Of a DNA stretch of 64,000 nt, positions 6,627 through 14,733 are shown piece by piece. The position numbers and the translations under genes are program-made. A model generated the notes under the pieces. It was not told the DNA's origin. It saw only the letters and a program-made list of their open reading frames with translations, and made no database searches. How positions within the stretch are numbered: position 1 is the first letter of the stretch; each line of letters starts with the position of its first letter. Source of the stretch: an uncultured Oscillibacter sp. (GTDB lineage Bacteria > Bacillota > Clostridia > Oscillospirales > Oscillospiraceae); contig CAJTKE010000007.1 in NCBI GenBank assembly GCA_910576865.1, forward strand, positions 1 through 64,000, given 5' to 3'.

Positions 6627-7223
6627 ATGAAACAAGCCCTCTACGCTCTGGCGGTGTCCATCCTGGCCTCCGCCCTGGCTCTGTGCTGGGCCGTCAAAAC
6701 CGCTTCCCCCGCTTCTCCCGCCTCCCCCGCCGCGCCGGAGGACCCGCGGGCGGAGATTTGCGCCCAGGTCCGGGACATGGCGCTGGCCCGGGAGGTCATC
6801 CCCGCGGACTATCTCCGCTTTCTGGACCAGGACCTGGCCGCCCAGGCGGAGGAATACAACGCCGAGACCGCCAGCCTGAAAAGCCAGTACACCGTCTACG
6901 CCAAGGAACAGATTCACAGCATGTTCCAGTATTACCGGGAAAACGAGCCGGAGCGGCTGAACTACTTCGCCAGCGAGGAGCTGATCTGCGAGGTGGCGGC
7001 GCATCTGGCCCGCTGCGCCCTCTACCGGAACGCCCAGCAGCTCTTTTACGAGGACCCCGCCATGGCCTACGCCCTCTCCGGCGAGGAGGGGGGCTCCGGC
7101 GAACTGTGGGCCGCCGCCCTCCACCAGGGTTTCCAGGCGGGGGGAAACCTCGTGATGGAAGTCGAGGCCTATCTGGATCAGGTGGACGCGTTTGTGGACG
7201 CCCTGGACGGGGCCGCGCAGTAA
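6627..7223 (+). CDS. Hypothetical exported or membrane-anchored protein
   Basis: 198 residues, unrecognised. Residues 1-23 form a hydrophobic segment (ALYALAVSILASALALCWAV) that can act as a signal anchor; a short Ala/Ser/Pro linker follows (SPASPASPAAPE). The rest is mainly helical and acidic with no Cys pair or known motif. The ATG at 6627 has AGGAGG 7 nt upstream. It lies 55 bp after the RAYT gene and 51 bp before parC on the same strand, so it is probably part of the topoisomerase operon, though its job there is unknown. Confidence 0.75.
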   Translation: MKQALYALAVSILASALALCWAVKTASPASPASPAAPEDPRAEICAQVRDMALAREVIPADYLRFLDQDLAAQAEEYNAETASLKSQYTVYAKEQIHSMFQYYRENEPERLNYFASEELICEVAAHLARCALYRNAQQLFYEDPAMAYALSGEEGGSGELWAAALHQGFQAGGNLVMEVEAYLDQVDAFVDALDGAAQ

Positions 7224-7274
7224 GGGGCCCCGCGTTTCCCCCAGACTGAATCTTCAAGTAAGGAACAAACCATC

Positions 7275-9518
7275 ATGCCAAAGAAGAAAACACCCGACGC
7301 CGGAAAGCCCAAGTCCGGCAACCCCAACGTCCTGGGCCTCCACGCCGCGGTTGTCGAACAGCCCATCACCGACACCCTGGAGACCAACTACATGCCCTAC
7401 GCGATGTCCGTCATCGTCTCCCGGGCCATCCCGGAGATCGACGGCTTCAAGCCCTCCCACCGGAAGCTCCTCTATACCATGTACAAGATGGGCCTGCTGA
7501 CGGGGGCGCGGACCAAGTCCGCCAACATCGTGGGCCAGACCATGCGGCTGAACCCCCACGGCGACGCCGCCATCTACGACACCATGGTCCGTCTCTCCCG
7601 GGGTTACGGGGCTCTGCTCACCCCCTTCGTGGACTCCAAGGGCAACTTCGGCAAGCACTATTCACGGGACATGTCCTGCGCCGCCCCCCGGTACACGGAG
7701 GCCAAGCTGACCCCCATCTGCCAGGAGCTGTTCCGGGACATCGACAGCGACACGGTGGACTTCGTGGACAACTACGACAACACCATGAAGGAGCCCGCCC
7801 TGCTGCCCACCACCTTCCCCAACATCCTGGTCTCCGCCAACATGGGCATCGCCGTGGGCATGGCCTCCCAGTTCTGCGGCTTCAACCTGAAAGAGGTCTG
7901 CGACACCGCGGCGGCATACCTCAAGAATCCCGACTGCGACCTGCTGGAGACCCTGCCGGCCCCGGACTTCCCCACGGGGGGAGAGCTCATCTGTGACCGG
8001 GACGCCCTGCGGGACATCTACGCCACCGGACGGGGCGGCGTGAAGGTCCGGGCAAAGTGGCGCTATGTGAAAGAGGAAAACCTCATCGAAATCACGGAGA
8101 TTCCCTACTCCACCTCCACCGAGGCCATTCTGGACAAGGTGGCGGAGCTCATCAAGGCGGGGAAGGCCAGGGAGATCGCCGACATGCGGGACGAGACGGA
8201 CCTCTCCGGCCTGAAGCTCACCATCGACCTGAAGCGGGGGGCGGACCCGGACAAGCTCATGGCCCGCCTCTTCAAACAGACCCCCCTGGAGGACGCGTTT
8301 TCCTGCAACTTCAACGTGCTCATCGGCGGACAGCCCCGGGTGCTGGGGGTCCGGCAGATTCTGGAGGAGTGGACCGCCTGGAGGACGGAGTCCGTCCGGC
8401 GGCGGGTGTTCTTTGTCCTGGGGAAGCGGAGGGAAAAGCTCCACCTCCTCAAGGGCCTCAAGCGCATCCTGCTGGACATTGACAAGGCCATCCGCATCAT
8501 CCGGGAGACGGAGGAGGAGTCCGAGGTCATCCCCAACCTGATGATTGGCTTTGGCATCGACCAGGTGCAGGCGGAGTACGTGGCGGAGATCAAGCTCCGG
8601 AACATCAACAAGGAGTACATCCTGAAGCGGGTGAAGGAGACCGAGGCCCTCCAGGATGAGATCGACGACCTGGAGGACATCCTCCAGGACCCCCGGCGGG
8701 TGAAGAAGATCATCCTGGAGGAGCTCCGCGAAGCGGCGAAGAAGTACGGCGAGCCCCGCCGCACCGCCATCGTCTACGCCCACGAGCTCCCCGACGCGGA
8801 GGAGGACGAGGGGCCGGAGGAATACCCCGTCCACGTCTTCCTCTCCCGGGAGGGGTATTTCAAGAAGATCACCCCCCAGAGCCTCCGAATGAGCGGAGCC
8901 CAGAAGTACAAGGAGGGGGACGGCCTCCGGCAGAGCTTCGAGACCACCAGCCGCGCCGAGGTCATGTTCTTCACCGACAAGTGCCAGGTCTACAAGACCC
9001 GCCTGGGCGAGTTCGAGGACGCCAAGGCCAGCGTTCTGGGGGACTACCTCCCGGCGAAGCTGGGGATGGACGCCGGGGAGAGCGTCATCTTCATGGTCCT
9101 GCCCGGGGACTACTCCGGGGGCCTCCTCTTCTTCTTCGAAAACGGCAAGGCGGCGAGGGTGGAGATCAAGGCCTATCAGACCACCTCCAACCGGCGGAAG
9201 CTCACCGGGGCGTACTCCGACAAGTCGCCCCTCAAGGCCATCCTCCGGGTGGACGCGGAGATGGAGCTGGCGGCTTGTTCCACGGAACCCCGGTGCCTGA
9301 TCTTCCACACCGCCCTGCTGGCCCCCAAGACCACCCGCTCCACCCAGGGCGTGGCGGTGATGACCCTGAAGCCCAAGTACCAATTGGACTCCGTCCGCCC
9401 CCTGGAGGAGACGGCCATCGTGAACAAGAGCCGCTACCGGGTCCGGGCGGTGCCGGCGGCGGGGGCCCTGCTGCGGCAGGAGGACACGGAGGAAACGCAA
9501 ATCACATTGGAGGAATGA
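7275..9518 (+). CDS. parC: DNA topoisomerase IV subunit A-like (ParC/GyrA family)
   Basis: 747 residues; DNA breakage-reunion subunit partnering the ParE-like protein at 4011. N-terminal SVIVSRAIPEIDGFKPSHRK and the catalytic Tyr140 in CAAPRYTEAKL are clear. The quinolone region reads HGDAAIYDTM: the position of GyrA Ser83 / ParC Ser80 is Ala98, with Asp102 at the Asp87 position. A coiled-coil tower lies around 430-490 and a degenerate beta-pinwheel C-terminus from about 500; no GyrA-box (QRRGGKG) is seen, which favours ParC. Start at 7275 has a weak AAGGAA site. The LUD-domain gene starts 3 nt after the stop. Confidence 0.88.
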   Translation: MPKKKTPDAGKPKSGNPNVLGLHAAVVEQPITDTLETNYMPYAMSVIVSRAIPEIDGFKPSHRKLLYTMYKMGLLTGARTKSANIVGQTMRLNPHGDAAIYDTMVRLSRGYGALLTPFVDSKGNFGKHYSRDMSCAAPRYTEAKLTPICQELFRDIDSDTVDFVDNYDNTMKEPALLPTTFPNILVSANMGIAVGMASQFCGFNLKEVCDTAAAYLKNPDCDLLETLPAPDFPTGGELICDRDALRDIYATGRGGVKVRAKWRYVKEENLIEITEIPYSTSTEAILDKVAELIKAGKAREIADMRDETDLSGLKLTIDLKRGADPDKLMARLFKQTPLEDAFSCNFNVLIGGQPRVLGVRQILEEWTAWRTESVRRRVFFVLGKRREKLHLLKGLKRILLDIDKAIRIIRETEEESEVIPNLMIGFGIDQVQAEYVAEIKLRNINKEYILKRVKETEALQDEIDDLEDILQDPRRVKKIILEELREAAKKYGEPRRTAIVYAHELPDAEEDEGPEEYPVHVFLSREGYFKKITPQSLRMSGAQKYKEGDGLRQSFETTSRAEVMFFTDKCQVYKTRLGEFEDAKASVLGDYLPAKLGMDAGESVIFMVLPGDYSGGLLFFFENGKAARVEIKAYQTTSNRRKLTGAYSDKSPLKAILRVDAEMELAACSTEPRCLIFHTALLAPKTTRSTQGVAVMTLKPKYQLDSVRPLEETAIVNKSRYRVRAVPAAGALLRQEDTEETQITLEE

Positions 9519-9521
9519 GAT

Positions 9522-10121
9522 ATGGCGAATTTTGAAACCGTCAAGAAGAACCTGGAGGCCCGGGGCTACACCGTCCGGGTCTTCCCCACCGGCAGAGATG
9601 CGGCGGATTACCTGGACGCCGCCATCGACGGAATGTCCGTGGGCTTCGGCGGGTCCATGACCCTGGACGCCCTGGGGCTCTATGACCGCCTGAGGAGCCA
9701 CAACAAAGCGGTCTGGCACTGGAAGTGGGAGGACCCCGCCGCCGCCCGGCGGGAGGCCATGGACACGGATGTGTACCTCGCCTCCGTCAACGGTCTGGCG
9801 GAGACCGGGGAGCTGGTCAACATCGACGGCGCGGGGAACCGGGTGGCCTCCACCCTCTTCGGCCACAAGAAGGTGTACTTCGTCGTGGGCCGGAACAAGC
9901 TGGCCCCCTCGTACGACGAGGCGGTCTGGCGGGCCCGGAACATCGCCTCTCCCCGGAACGCCAGGCGGCTGGGGAGGAAGACCCCCTGCGCCGTGAAGGG
10001 CGACCGCTGCTATGACTGCAGGAGCCCGGAGCGCATCTGCCGGGGGCTCGTGACCCTCTGGGCCCCCATGACGGGCATGGAGGCCGAGGTGCTGCTGATT
10101 GATGAAGACCTGGGCATGTAA
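9522..10121 (+). CDS. LUD domain protein (LutC/YkgG-like)
   Basis: 199 residues with the LUD (lactate utilisation, DUF162) fold: GFGGSMTLDALGLYDRL, DVYLASVNGLAETGELVNIDGAGNRVA and KVYFVVGRNKL are the family's conserved blocks. A Cys-rich patch (KGDRCYDCRSPERIC) near residue 160-173 might bind metal. LutC acts with LutA/LutB in lactate oxidation, but neither is nearby, so a lactate role cannot be inferred. The ATG at 9522 follows GGAGG by 8 nt and lies 3 nt after the parC stop, suggesting translational coupling. Confidence 0.85.
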   Translation: MANFETVKKNLEARGYTVRVFPTGRDAADYLDAAIDGMSVGFGGSMTLDALGLYDRLRSHNKAVWHWKWEDPAAARREAMDTDVYLASVNGLAETGELVNIDGAGNRVASTLFGHKKVYFVVGRNKLAPSYDEAVWRARNIASPRNARRLGRKTPCAVKGDRCYDCRSPERICRGLVTLWAPMTGMEAEVLLIDEDLGM

Positions 10122-10132
10122 GATGGATCCCC

Positions 10133-10212
10133 TGTAGGGGCGGCAATCTGCCGCCCGTCTCCGGGGAAACCGGAGCCCTTGGGGAGGCGGGCGGATGATA
10201 TCCGCCCCTACA
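10133..10212. repeat. Pair of inverted REP elements (BIME-like)
   Basis: TGTAGGGGCGGCAATC begins one REP (10133-10157); a second in opposite orientation (10189-10212) ends CCGCCCCTACA. The flanks GGATC/GATCC extend the symmetry. The first REP's stem and loop are identical to those at 27741. Confidence 0.8.
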
Positions 10213-10280
10213 GGATCACATCTCCCCATCGGACACGCCCCCTTGTGTGGAATCACGGCTGAAAAGAGAGGAGGCCCGCC

Positions 10281-11171
10281 ATGCTGAGGAAACTGCTGGT
10301 CACGGCCCTGGCGCTGTGTCTTCTGACGGGGTGCTCGGCCCTGCTGGAGCGGACCTACTCCACTGCGGAGCCCCACAGCAGCAAGTTCTGGGAGAGCGAG
10401 GCCGCCGGCACCCTCCGGGCGGAGAACCACCAGGACGTGGTGAACGACCTCCTCCTGCTGGTGGGCCGGCACCAGGAGACGGCCGCCCTGCGGCTGTACG
10501 AGTTCGAGAGCGACCTGGAGGTGGCGGACACCCTGGAGCGGGCGGCGGCGGAGGTCCAGCAGGAGACCCCCATGGGGGCCTACGCCGTGGAGTACATCAC
10601 CACCTCCAGCCACGCCCAGCGGGGCTATTACGAGGTGGCGGTGCGCATCGGCTACCGCCGGACGCTGGAGCAGCTCCAGGCGGTGGTGAACGCCACCAGC
10701 CCGGAGGCGCTGTACAGCCTGCTGGCGGGGGCCCTGGACGAGGAGAGGACGGAGCTGGCAGTCCGCATGGGCTACTGGGGCCCGGACGGCGGGACCCGGG
10801 TGGAAGAGGCCATGGCGCAGCTCCGGGAGGAGCGGGAGCTGACGGAGACAATTCCCTGGGTGGTGAATTACTATCCCGCCCGGGAGAACCCGGGGCTGGT
10901 GGAGTTCCTTCTGGACCCGCCGGAGCCGGAGGAGCTCCCGCCGGAGGAGGGCGGTGAGGCCCCTGAAGGAGAAGGAGAAGAGGGGGCGGCCCCTTCCGAG
11001 GAGGGCGGAGAGGAGCCCTCCGGAGAAGGGGAGTCTCCGGAGCCCGGCGGCGCGCCGGAGGAGGAAGCGCCCCCGTCCGGCGAGACGGAGCCCGCCGGAG
11101 GGCCGGAGAAGCCGGAAGAGGACGCCCCCGCCGCCCCCTCGGAGCCCGAGGAGGGCGGGGAAGCGCCCTAG
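10281..11171 (+). CDS. Lipoprotein with acidic, Pro/Glu/Gly-rich C-terminal tail
   Basis: 296 residues, no family recognised. Signal peptide with lipobox LLTGC (Cys18), so it should be lipid-anchored outside the membrane. The folded part (about 20-215) has alternating strands and helices, e.g. AVEYITTSSHAQRGYYEVAVRIGYRR. From about 215 on it is low complexity (PE, EG and AP runs), a likely unstructured linker. The ATG at 10281 follows GAGAGGAGG. Terminates with TAG, showing that TAG is used as a normal stop in this genome. Downstream is the promoter of tRNA-Gly. Confidence 0.8.
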   Translation: MLRKLLVTALALCLLTGCSALLERTYSTAEPHSSKFWESEAAGTLRAENHQDVVNDLLLLVGRHQETAALRLYEFESDLEVADTLERAAAEVQQETPMGAYAVEYITTSSHAQRGYYEVAVRIGYRRTLEQLQAVVNATSPEALYSLLAGALDEERTELAVRMGYWGPDGGTRVEEAMAQLREERELTETIPWVVNYYPARENPGLVEFLLDPPEPEELPPEEGGEAPEGEGEEGAAPSEEGGEEPSGEGESPEPGGAPEEEAPPSGETEPAGGPEKPEEDAPAAPSEPEEGGEAP

Positions 11172-11194
11172 AGGAAATTTTTTCAGAGAGGGGC

Positions 11195-11223
11195 TTGACA
11201 AGGGGGAAAAGCTCTGCTAGAAT
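11195..11223 (+). promoter_or_regulatory. Promoter of tRNA-Gly
   Basis: TTGACA (11195-11200), 17-nt spacer, TAGAAT (11218-11223). Confidence 0.75.
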
Positions 11224-11292
11224 ACTCCTTGTTCTTACGGGCATAGCGCAGCCCTTGGCGGCTTTACCGCCTAGGGATGCGGCATACCCCTT

Positions 11293-11368
11293 GCGGGCAT
11301 AGCTCATCTGGTAGAGCGCCACCTTGCCAAGGTGGAGGTAGCGAGTTCGAGCCTCGTTGCCCGCTCCA
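11293..11368 (+). tRNA. tRNA-Gly (anticodon GCC)
   Basis: 76 nt including encoded CCA. Acceptor stem GCGGGCA pairs with TGCCCGC (11358-11364), discriminator T, CCA at 11366-11368. D arm AGCTCATCTGGTAGAGCG, anticodon stem CACCT/AGGTG with GCC at 11326-11328, T arm with GTTCGAGCC. Clean cloverleaf; reads GGC and GGT codons. Confidence 0.96.
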
Positions 11369-11377
11369 GCTCAGGAA

Positions 11378-11444
11378 TTCCCACCACCGTTCCGTTTCCG
11401 GCTCCGCCGAAAACTGCACTATGGTGGGAATTCCTTCGCTTCCC
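11378..11444 (+). other. Long-stem hairpin downstream of tRNA-Gly
   Basis: GGAATTCCCACCA returns as TGGTGGGAATTCC about 35 nt later, a perfect 13-bp stem. It may protect or process the tRNA 3' trailer. Confidence 0.45.
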
Positions 11445-11511
11445 CACCGGAACCGCTCCGCTTACGTTCCGGCGGGGGCCCCCCCAAAGGATTCCTACCA
11501 CCGCTTCGCTT

Positions 11512-11552
11512 TCAGCCGTGAACCACGTTGTTGGGTTCACGGCTGATTTTTT
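11512..11552 (+). terminator. Terminator of the tRNA-Gly transcript
   Basis: 13-bp stem TCAGCCGTGAACC/GGTTCACGGCTGA followed by six T residues. Confidence 0.75.
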
Positions 11553-11597
11553 ACGAGGGACGAAAAACGAGGGGGCGGGGGTCTTGGTCAGTGCCGG

Positions 11598-11803
11598 GTC
11601 AGCGGCAGCGAGGAGGGCCGGACAGGCCTTGCATCGACCTCCAAAACCCCCGCTCGCACCACGCCGCGGGCAGAGACATGCGTAACAAACAGTCAGCACG
11701 TCCTGCGCGCCCCTCGTTTTCTCTCTTCCACCGTGCACGGCGCATTCTCTCTTTTCGCAAAAGAGAGAATGGGGGGTGCATTGGACCAGCTGGCATCTAG
11801 CTG
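11598..11803 (+). repeat. Dispersed ~205-bp structured repeat, copy A
   Basis: Shares its length with copies at 27441-27648 (inverted) and 28362-28565. Invariant parts: GTCAGCGGCAGCG at the start; TCGTTTTCTCTCTTCCACC; a fixed 12-bp hairpin ATTCTCTCTTTT-CGC-AAAAGAGAGAAT; GGGGGGTGCATTG. It ends in a hairpin with loop CATC and stem CAGCT/AGCTG. It lies between tRNA-Gly and the metalloprotease-like gene. No coding capacity is conserved. Confidence 0.85.
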
Positions 11804-11898
11804 CAATCTTCCCCGCCCGAAGGGCCGAAAAAATCCCCCTTGCGCTTTTCTCAAAATCTGCTATACTATACATGTAAAACTATCTCTGAGGTGATCCT

Positions 11899-12816
11899 AT
11901 GATCGGCGGCATTACGGGAATCGGAACATCCGGCATGAGCTCCGTGGGGAGCTGGTACCAGTCCCGCTTGGCGGAAAACACCCGGACCGCCCGGGGGAGC
12001 GCCCGGCAGGGCCAGCTCTTGACGGTCCGCAGAAGCTCCTCCCCGGAGACGCCGGTGGAGCCTGTGCGGCCCGTGCGGCCCGTCCTGCGGGACGAGGCCT
12101 CCCTCCCGGAGCTGACGGCCCGGCTGGAGAACGATCCGGCGGCCATGGCCGGGCGGATGCGGACCCGATATGGAAGCGTCAACGAGGAGGGCCTGTTCAT
12201 CCCCGACGACGGGGAGAACTCCCCGGTGCTGGGCTCCAGGAAGAACGCCCTGGAGGGCCGGCTGTTCCGGGCGGAGGACGCCCTGGACCGGAACGACCTG
12301 GAGGGCGCGGAGGACGTTTTGAACAACGGAGCGCCGGGGGCGGACGGCATCAAGCTCCCCGGCCAGGAGGAGGAAGAAGAGGTCATTCCCGGCCTCCCCG
12401 GCCAGGAGGAGGACGGCCCGGACGTGGAGGCGTCGGGGGCGGAGAGCGCCCGGGAGGCCAGGGAGGACGGCGAGTGCGAGACCTGTGAGAAGCGGAAGTA
12501 CCAGGACGGGTCCGACGACATGGGCGTCTCCTTCAAGACCCCCACCAACATCAAGCCGGAACAGGCGGCCTCCGCCGTCCGGGGCCACGAGATGGAGCAC
12601 GTGGTCCGGGAGCAGGCCAAGGCCAGACGGGAGGGCCGGGAGGTGGTCAGCCAGAGCGTGACCATGCACACCGGCATCTGCCCGGAGTGCGGCAAGGCCT
12701 TTGTCTCCGGCGGCACCACCCACACCGTCACCCGGGCGGCGGCGGAGAACGACTACGCCCGGCAGGCGGACGAGGAGCGGAAGCCCACCCAGCCGGAGAA
12801 AATACTGCTGAAATGA
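11899..12816 (+). CDS. Putative zinc metalloprotease, CJM1_0395/SprA-related family
   Basis: 305 residues. The C-terminal half carries GHEMEHVVREQA with an HExxH site (His230, Glu231, His234), preceded by a Cys pair (CETCEKRKYQDGSDD, about 192-208) and followed by CPECGK near 260. This order (C-x2-C...DGSDD...SFKTPT...RGHExEH) matches the putative metalloprotease family named after Campylobacter CJM1_0395. The N-terminal 180 residues are low complexity and acidic. No signal peptide is seen, so the place of action is unclear. Start at 11899 is preceded by GAGGTGATCCT; a TATACT -10 lies near 11863. Confidence 0.75.
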   Translation: MIGGITGIGTSGMSSVGSWYQSRLAENTRTARGSARQGQLLTVRRSSSPETPVEPVRPVRPVLRDEASLPELTARLENDPAAMAGRMRTRYGSVNEEGLFIPDDGENSPVLGSRKNALEGRLFRAEDALDRNDLEGAEDVLNNGAPGADGIKLPGQEEEEEVIPGLPGQEEDGPDVEASGAESAREAREDGECETCEKRKYQDGSDDMGVSFKTPTNIKPEQAASAVRGHEMEHVVREQAKARREGREVVSQSVTMHTGICPECGKAFVSGGTTHTVTRAAAENDYARQADEERKPTQPEKILLK

Positions 12817-12827
12817 ATCGCGGAAAA

Positions 12828-12850
12828 ACGGGGCCGGAAGGCCCTGTTTT
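12828..12850 (+). terminator. Probable terminator after the metalloprotease-like gene
   Basis: ACGGGGCC-GGAA-GGCCCTGT hairpin followed by TTTTC. Confidence 0.5.
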
Positions 12851-12873
12851 CATAACCGGAAGGAGGAGGGAAC

Positions 12874-13494
12874 ATGAAAGACCACAGCCCCTGGCTGGAC
12901 TGGGCGGTGGAGCTCCAGGCCCTGGCCCAGGCGGGCCTGCACTACGGAAAGGACCCCTTTGACATCGAGCGCTTCCAGCGGGTCCGGGACATCGCCGCCG
13001 AGATGCTGGCATATCAATCGGACCTGCCGCTGGAGAAGGTGAAGGACCTCTTCTGCGATGAGAGAGGCTATCAGACCCCCAAGCTGGACACCCGGGCGGC
13101 CATCTTCCGGGACGGGGAGGTGCTGCTGGTCCGGGAGAACGACGGGCGCTGGTCCCTTCCCGGGGGCTGGGTGGACGTGAACGTCTCCGTGCTGGAGAAC
13201 GTGGTGAAGGAGGCCCGGGAGGAGGCGGGGCTGGAGGCCGTCCCCCGGCGGGTCGTCGCCGTCCAGGACCGGGAGAAGCACAACCGGCCCGTCTACGCCT
13301 GGAAGATCTGCAAGGTCTTCGTCCTCTGCGACGCCGTGGGCGGGGCCTTCCAGGCCAACAGCGAGACCACGGAGAGCGGATACTTCCCCCTGGACGCCCT
13401 GCCGCCCCTGGCGGAGGACAAGAACACGGCGGAGCAGCTCCGCATGTGCCTGGACGCCAGCCGGGCGGAGCACTGGGAGACGCTGATCGACTGA
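12874..13494 (+). CDS. NUDIX hydrolase with N-terminal helical domain
   Basis: 206 residues. Hydrolyses a nucleoside diphosphate linked to X; the N-terminal helical part (about 1-60) is typical of ADP-ribose/ADP-sugar type members of Firmicutes. The Nudix box reads GGWVDVNVSVLENVV then KEAREEAGL: the REUxEE core has Lys for Arg, and the first box Glu is replaced by Val, a variation seen in this subfamily; the metal-binding Glu pair is kept. The ATG at 12874 has AAGGAGGAGG upstream. Substrate cannot be named from sequence. It stands alone between terminators. Confidence 0.88.
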   Translation: MKDHSPWLDWAVELQALAQAGLHYGKDPFDIERFQRVRDIAAEMLAYQSDLPLEKVKDLFCDERGYQTPKLDTRAAIFRDGEVLLVRENDGRWSLPGGWVDVNVSVLENVVKEAREEAGLEAVPRRVVAVQDREKHNRPVYAWKICKVFVLCDAVGGAFQANSETTESGYFPLDALPPLAEDKNTAEQLRMCLDASRAEHWETLID

Positions 13495-13590
13495 AAATGT
13501 CTGGATTTCCCGGAACCTTTCCCCCGGAAAATCCGTCTATACAGGTAAAGGCCCCGGGTGGAAGACGGGGCGGAAAAGGAGGATGAAAGG

Positions 13591-14664
13591 ATGAAGAGAG
13601 GACTTGCCCTGTTTCTGGCCGCCCTGGTGACGGCCCTGGCCCTCACCGGCTGCGGCGGCGGAGCCTACGGCGGGGGGACCGCCTCCGGCGCCCCCGCCGA
13701 CAGAGCCCCGGCCGCCAGCGAGAGCCAGACGGCCTATGACACCGGCGGCGGAGAGAACTGGAAATCCGAGATGATGGACTTCGGCTTCGACGCCCCGGCG
13801 GACGCCGAGGCCCCCACAGTCACGGAAGGAGCGGACGGTCCCGACGAGCCGGGGGCGGCCCCCGAGGAAGGTCAGGCCGAGGACCGGCTGGCCAACGCGA
13901 AAATGGTCTACACCGCCAATATCGAGGCGGAGACCCGGGACTTCGACGCCTGCACCGCCGCCCTGGAGGAGCTGGTGGAGAAACTGGGGGGCTATCTGGA
14001 GTACGCCTCCACCGACAGCTACGGCGACGGCAGCCGCAGCGCCAGCTACACCGTCCGGATCCCCGCCGGGGAGTTCAAGGGCTTTTTGAAGACCGTGGGG
14101 GAGATCAGCCACGTCACCAGCCAGAGCCGGGACGCGGACAACATCAGCGAGATGTACTACGACACGGAGAGCCGCCTGGAGACCCAGAGGACCAAGATGG
14201 AGCGGCTCCAGACGCTGCTGGCCAAGGCGGAGAACATGGAGGACATCATCGACCTGGAAAACGCCATCAGCGAGACGGAGTACCAGATCGAGCAGCTCAC
14301 CGGCTCCCTCCGGCACTACGATTCCCTGGTGGACTTCGCCACCATCGACGTCCGGCTCCAGGAGGTCCTCCGCCTCACCACGGTGGAGGAGGCCCCGCCC
14401 ACCTTTGGAAGCCGCCTGGGCAACGCCTTCACCGGCGGGCTCCGCGGCTTCGGGGACTTCCTCCAGGACGTGGCCATCTATCTTGCCTACAACTGGACCT
14501 GGATGGTTCTCCTGGCCCTCGTCATCCTGGCGGTGGTGAAGCTCTCCAGGCGGGCCCAGGCCCGGCGGGGAGAGACCTTCCGTCAGGCCCGGGAGCGGAA
14601 GCCCGGCGGCTTCTTCCGCCGGAGGAAGGACGAGCCGAAAAACCCGGATGACAAACAGATGTAA
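13591..14664 (+). CDS. DUF4349 domain-containing lipoprotein
   Basis: 357 residues. Signal peptide with lipobox ALTGC (Cys at about 18), a low-complexity linker, then the DUF4349 region starting at KMVYTANIEAETRDFDACTAALEELVEK, with an antiparallel coiled coil (about 190-250, KMERLQTLLAKAENMEDIIDLE) and a C-terminal membrane helix near residue 305 followed by a basic tail. So it is anchored at both ends. Function of the family is unknown. An upstream ATG at 13583 is out of frame; the ATG at 13591 has AAAAGGAGG at good distance. Confidence 0.88.
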   Translation: MKRGLALFLAALVTALALTGCGGGAYGGGTASGAPADRAPAASESQTAYDTGGGENWKSEMMDFGFDAPADAEAPTVTEGADGPDEPGAAPEEGQAEDRLANAKMVYTANIEAETRDFDACTAALEELVEKLGGYLEYASTDSYGDGSRSASYTVRIPAGEFKGFLKTVGEISHVTSQSRDADNISEMYYDTESRLETQRTKMERLQTLLAKAENMEDIIDLENAISETEYQIEQLTGSLRHYDSLVDFATIDVRLQEVLRLTTVEEAPPTFGSRLGNAFTGGLRGFGDFLQDVAIYLAYNWTWMVLLALVILAVVKLSRRAQARRGETFRQARERKPGGFFRRRKDEPKNPDDKQM

Positions 14665-14678
14665 AACTGGTATACTGA

Positions 14679-14708
14679 GGGAGCGGACATAGTCCGCTCC
14701 CTATTTTT
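14679..14708 (+). terminator. Terminator after the DUF4349 gene
   Basis: Perfect 10-bp stem GGGAGCGGAC/GTCCGCTCCC followed by TATTTTT. Confidence 0.7.
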
Positions 14709-14733
14709 GACAACCTGCAAGGAGGAATGACAT

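Noticed and set aside
7662..11201. 1179-residue open frame on the minus strand
   Set aside because: It runs antisense to parC and following genes, has low-complexity composition typical of GC-rich shadow frames, and no RBS.
14649..14676. Promoter-like ATGACA-17-TATACT at the end of the DUF4349 gene
   Set aside because: A strong terminator follows directly downstream of the would-be start, so it is unlikely to drive the MBL gene.
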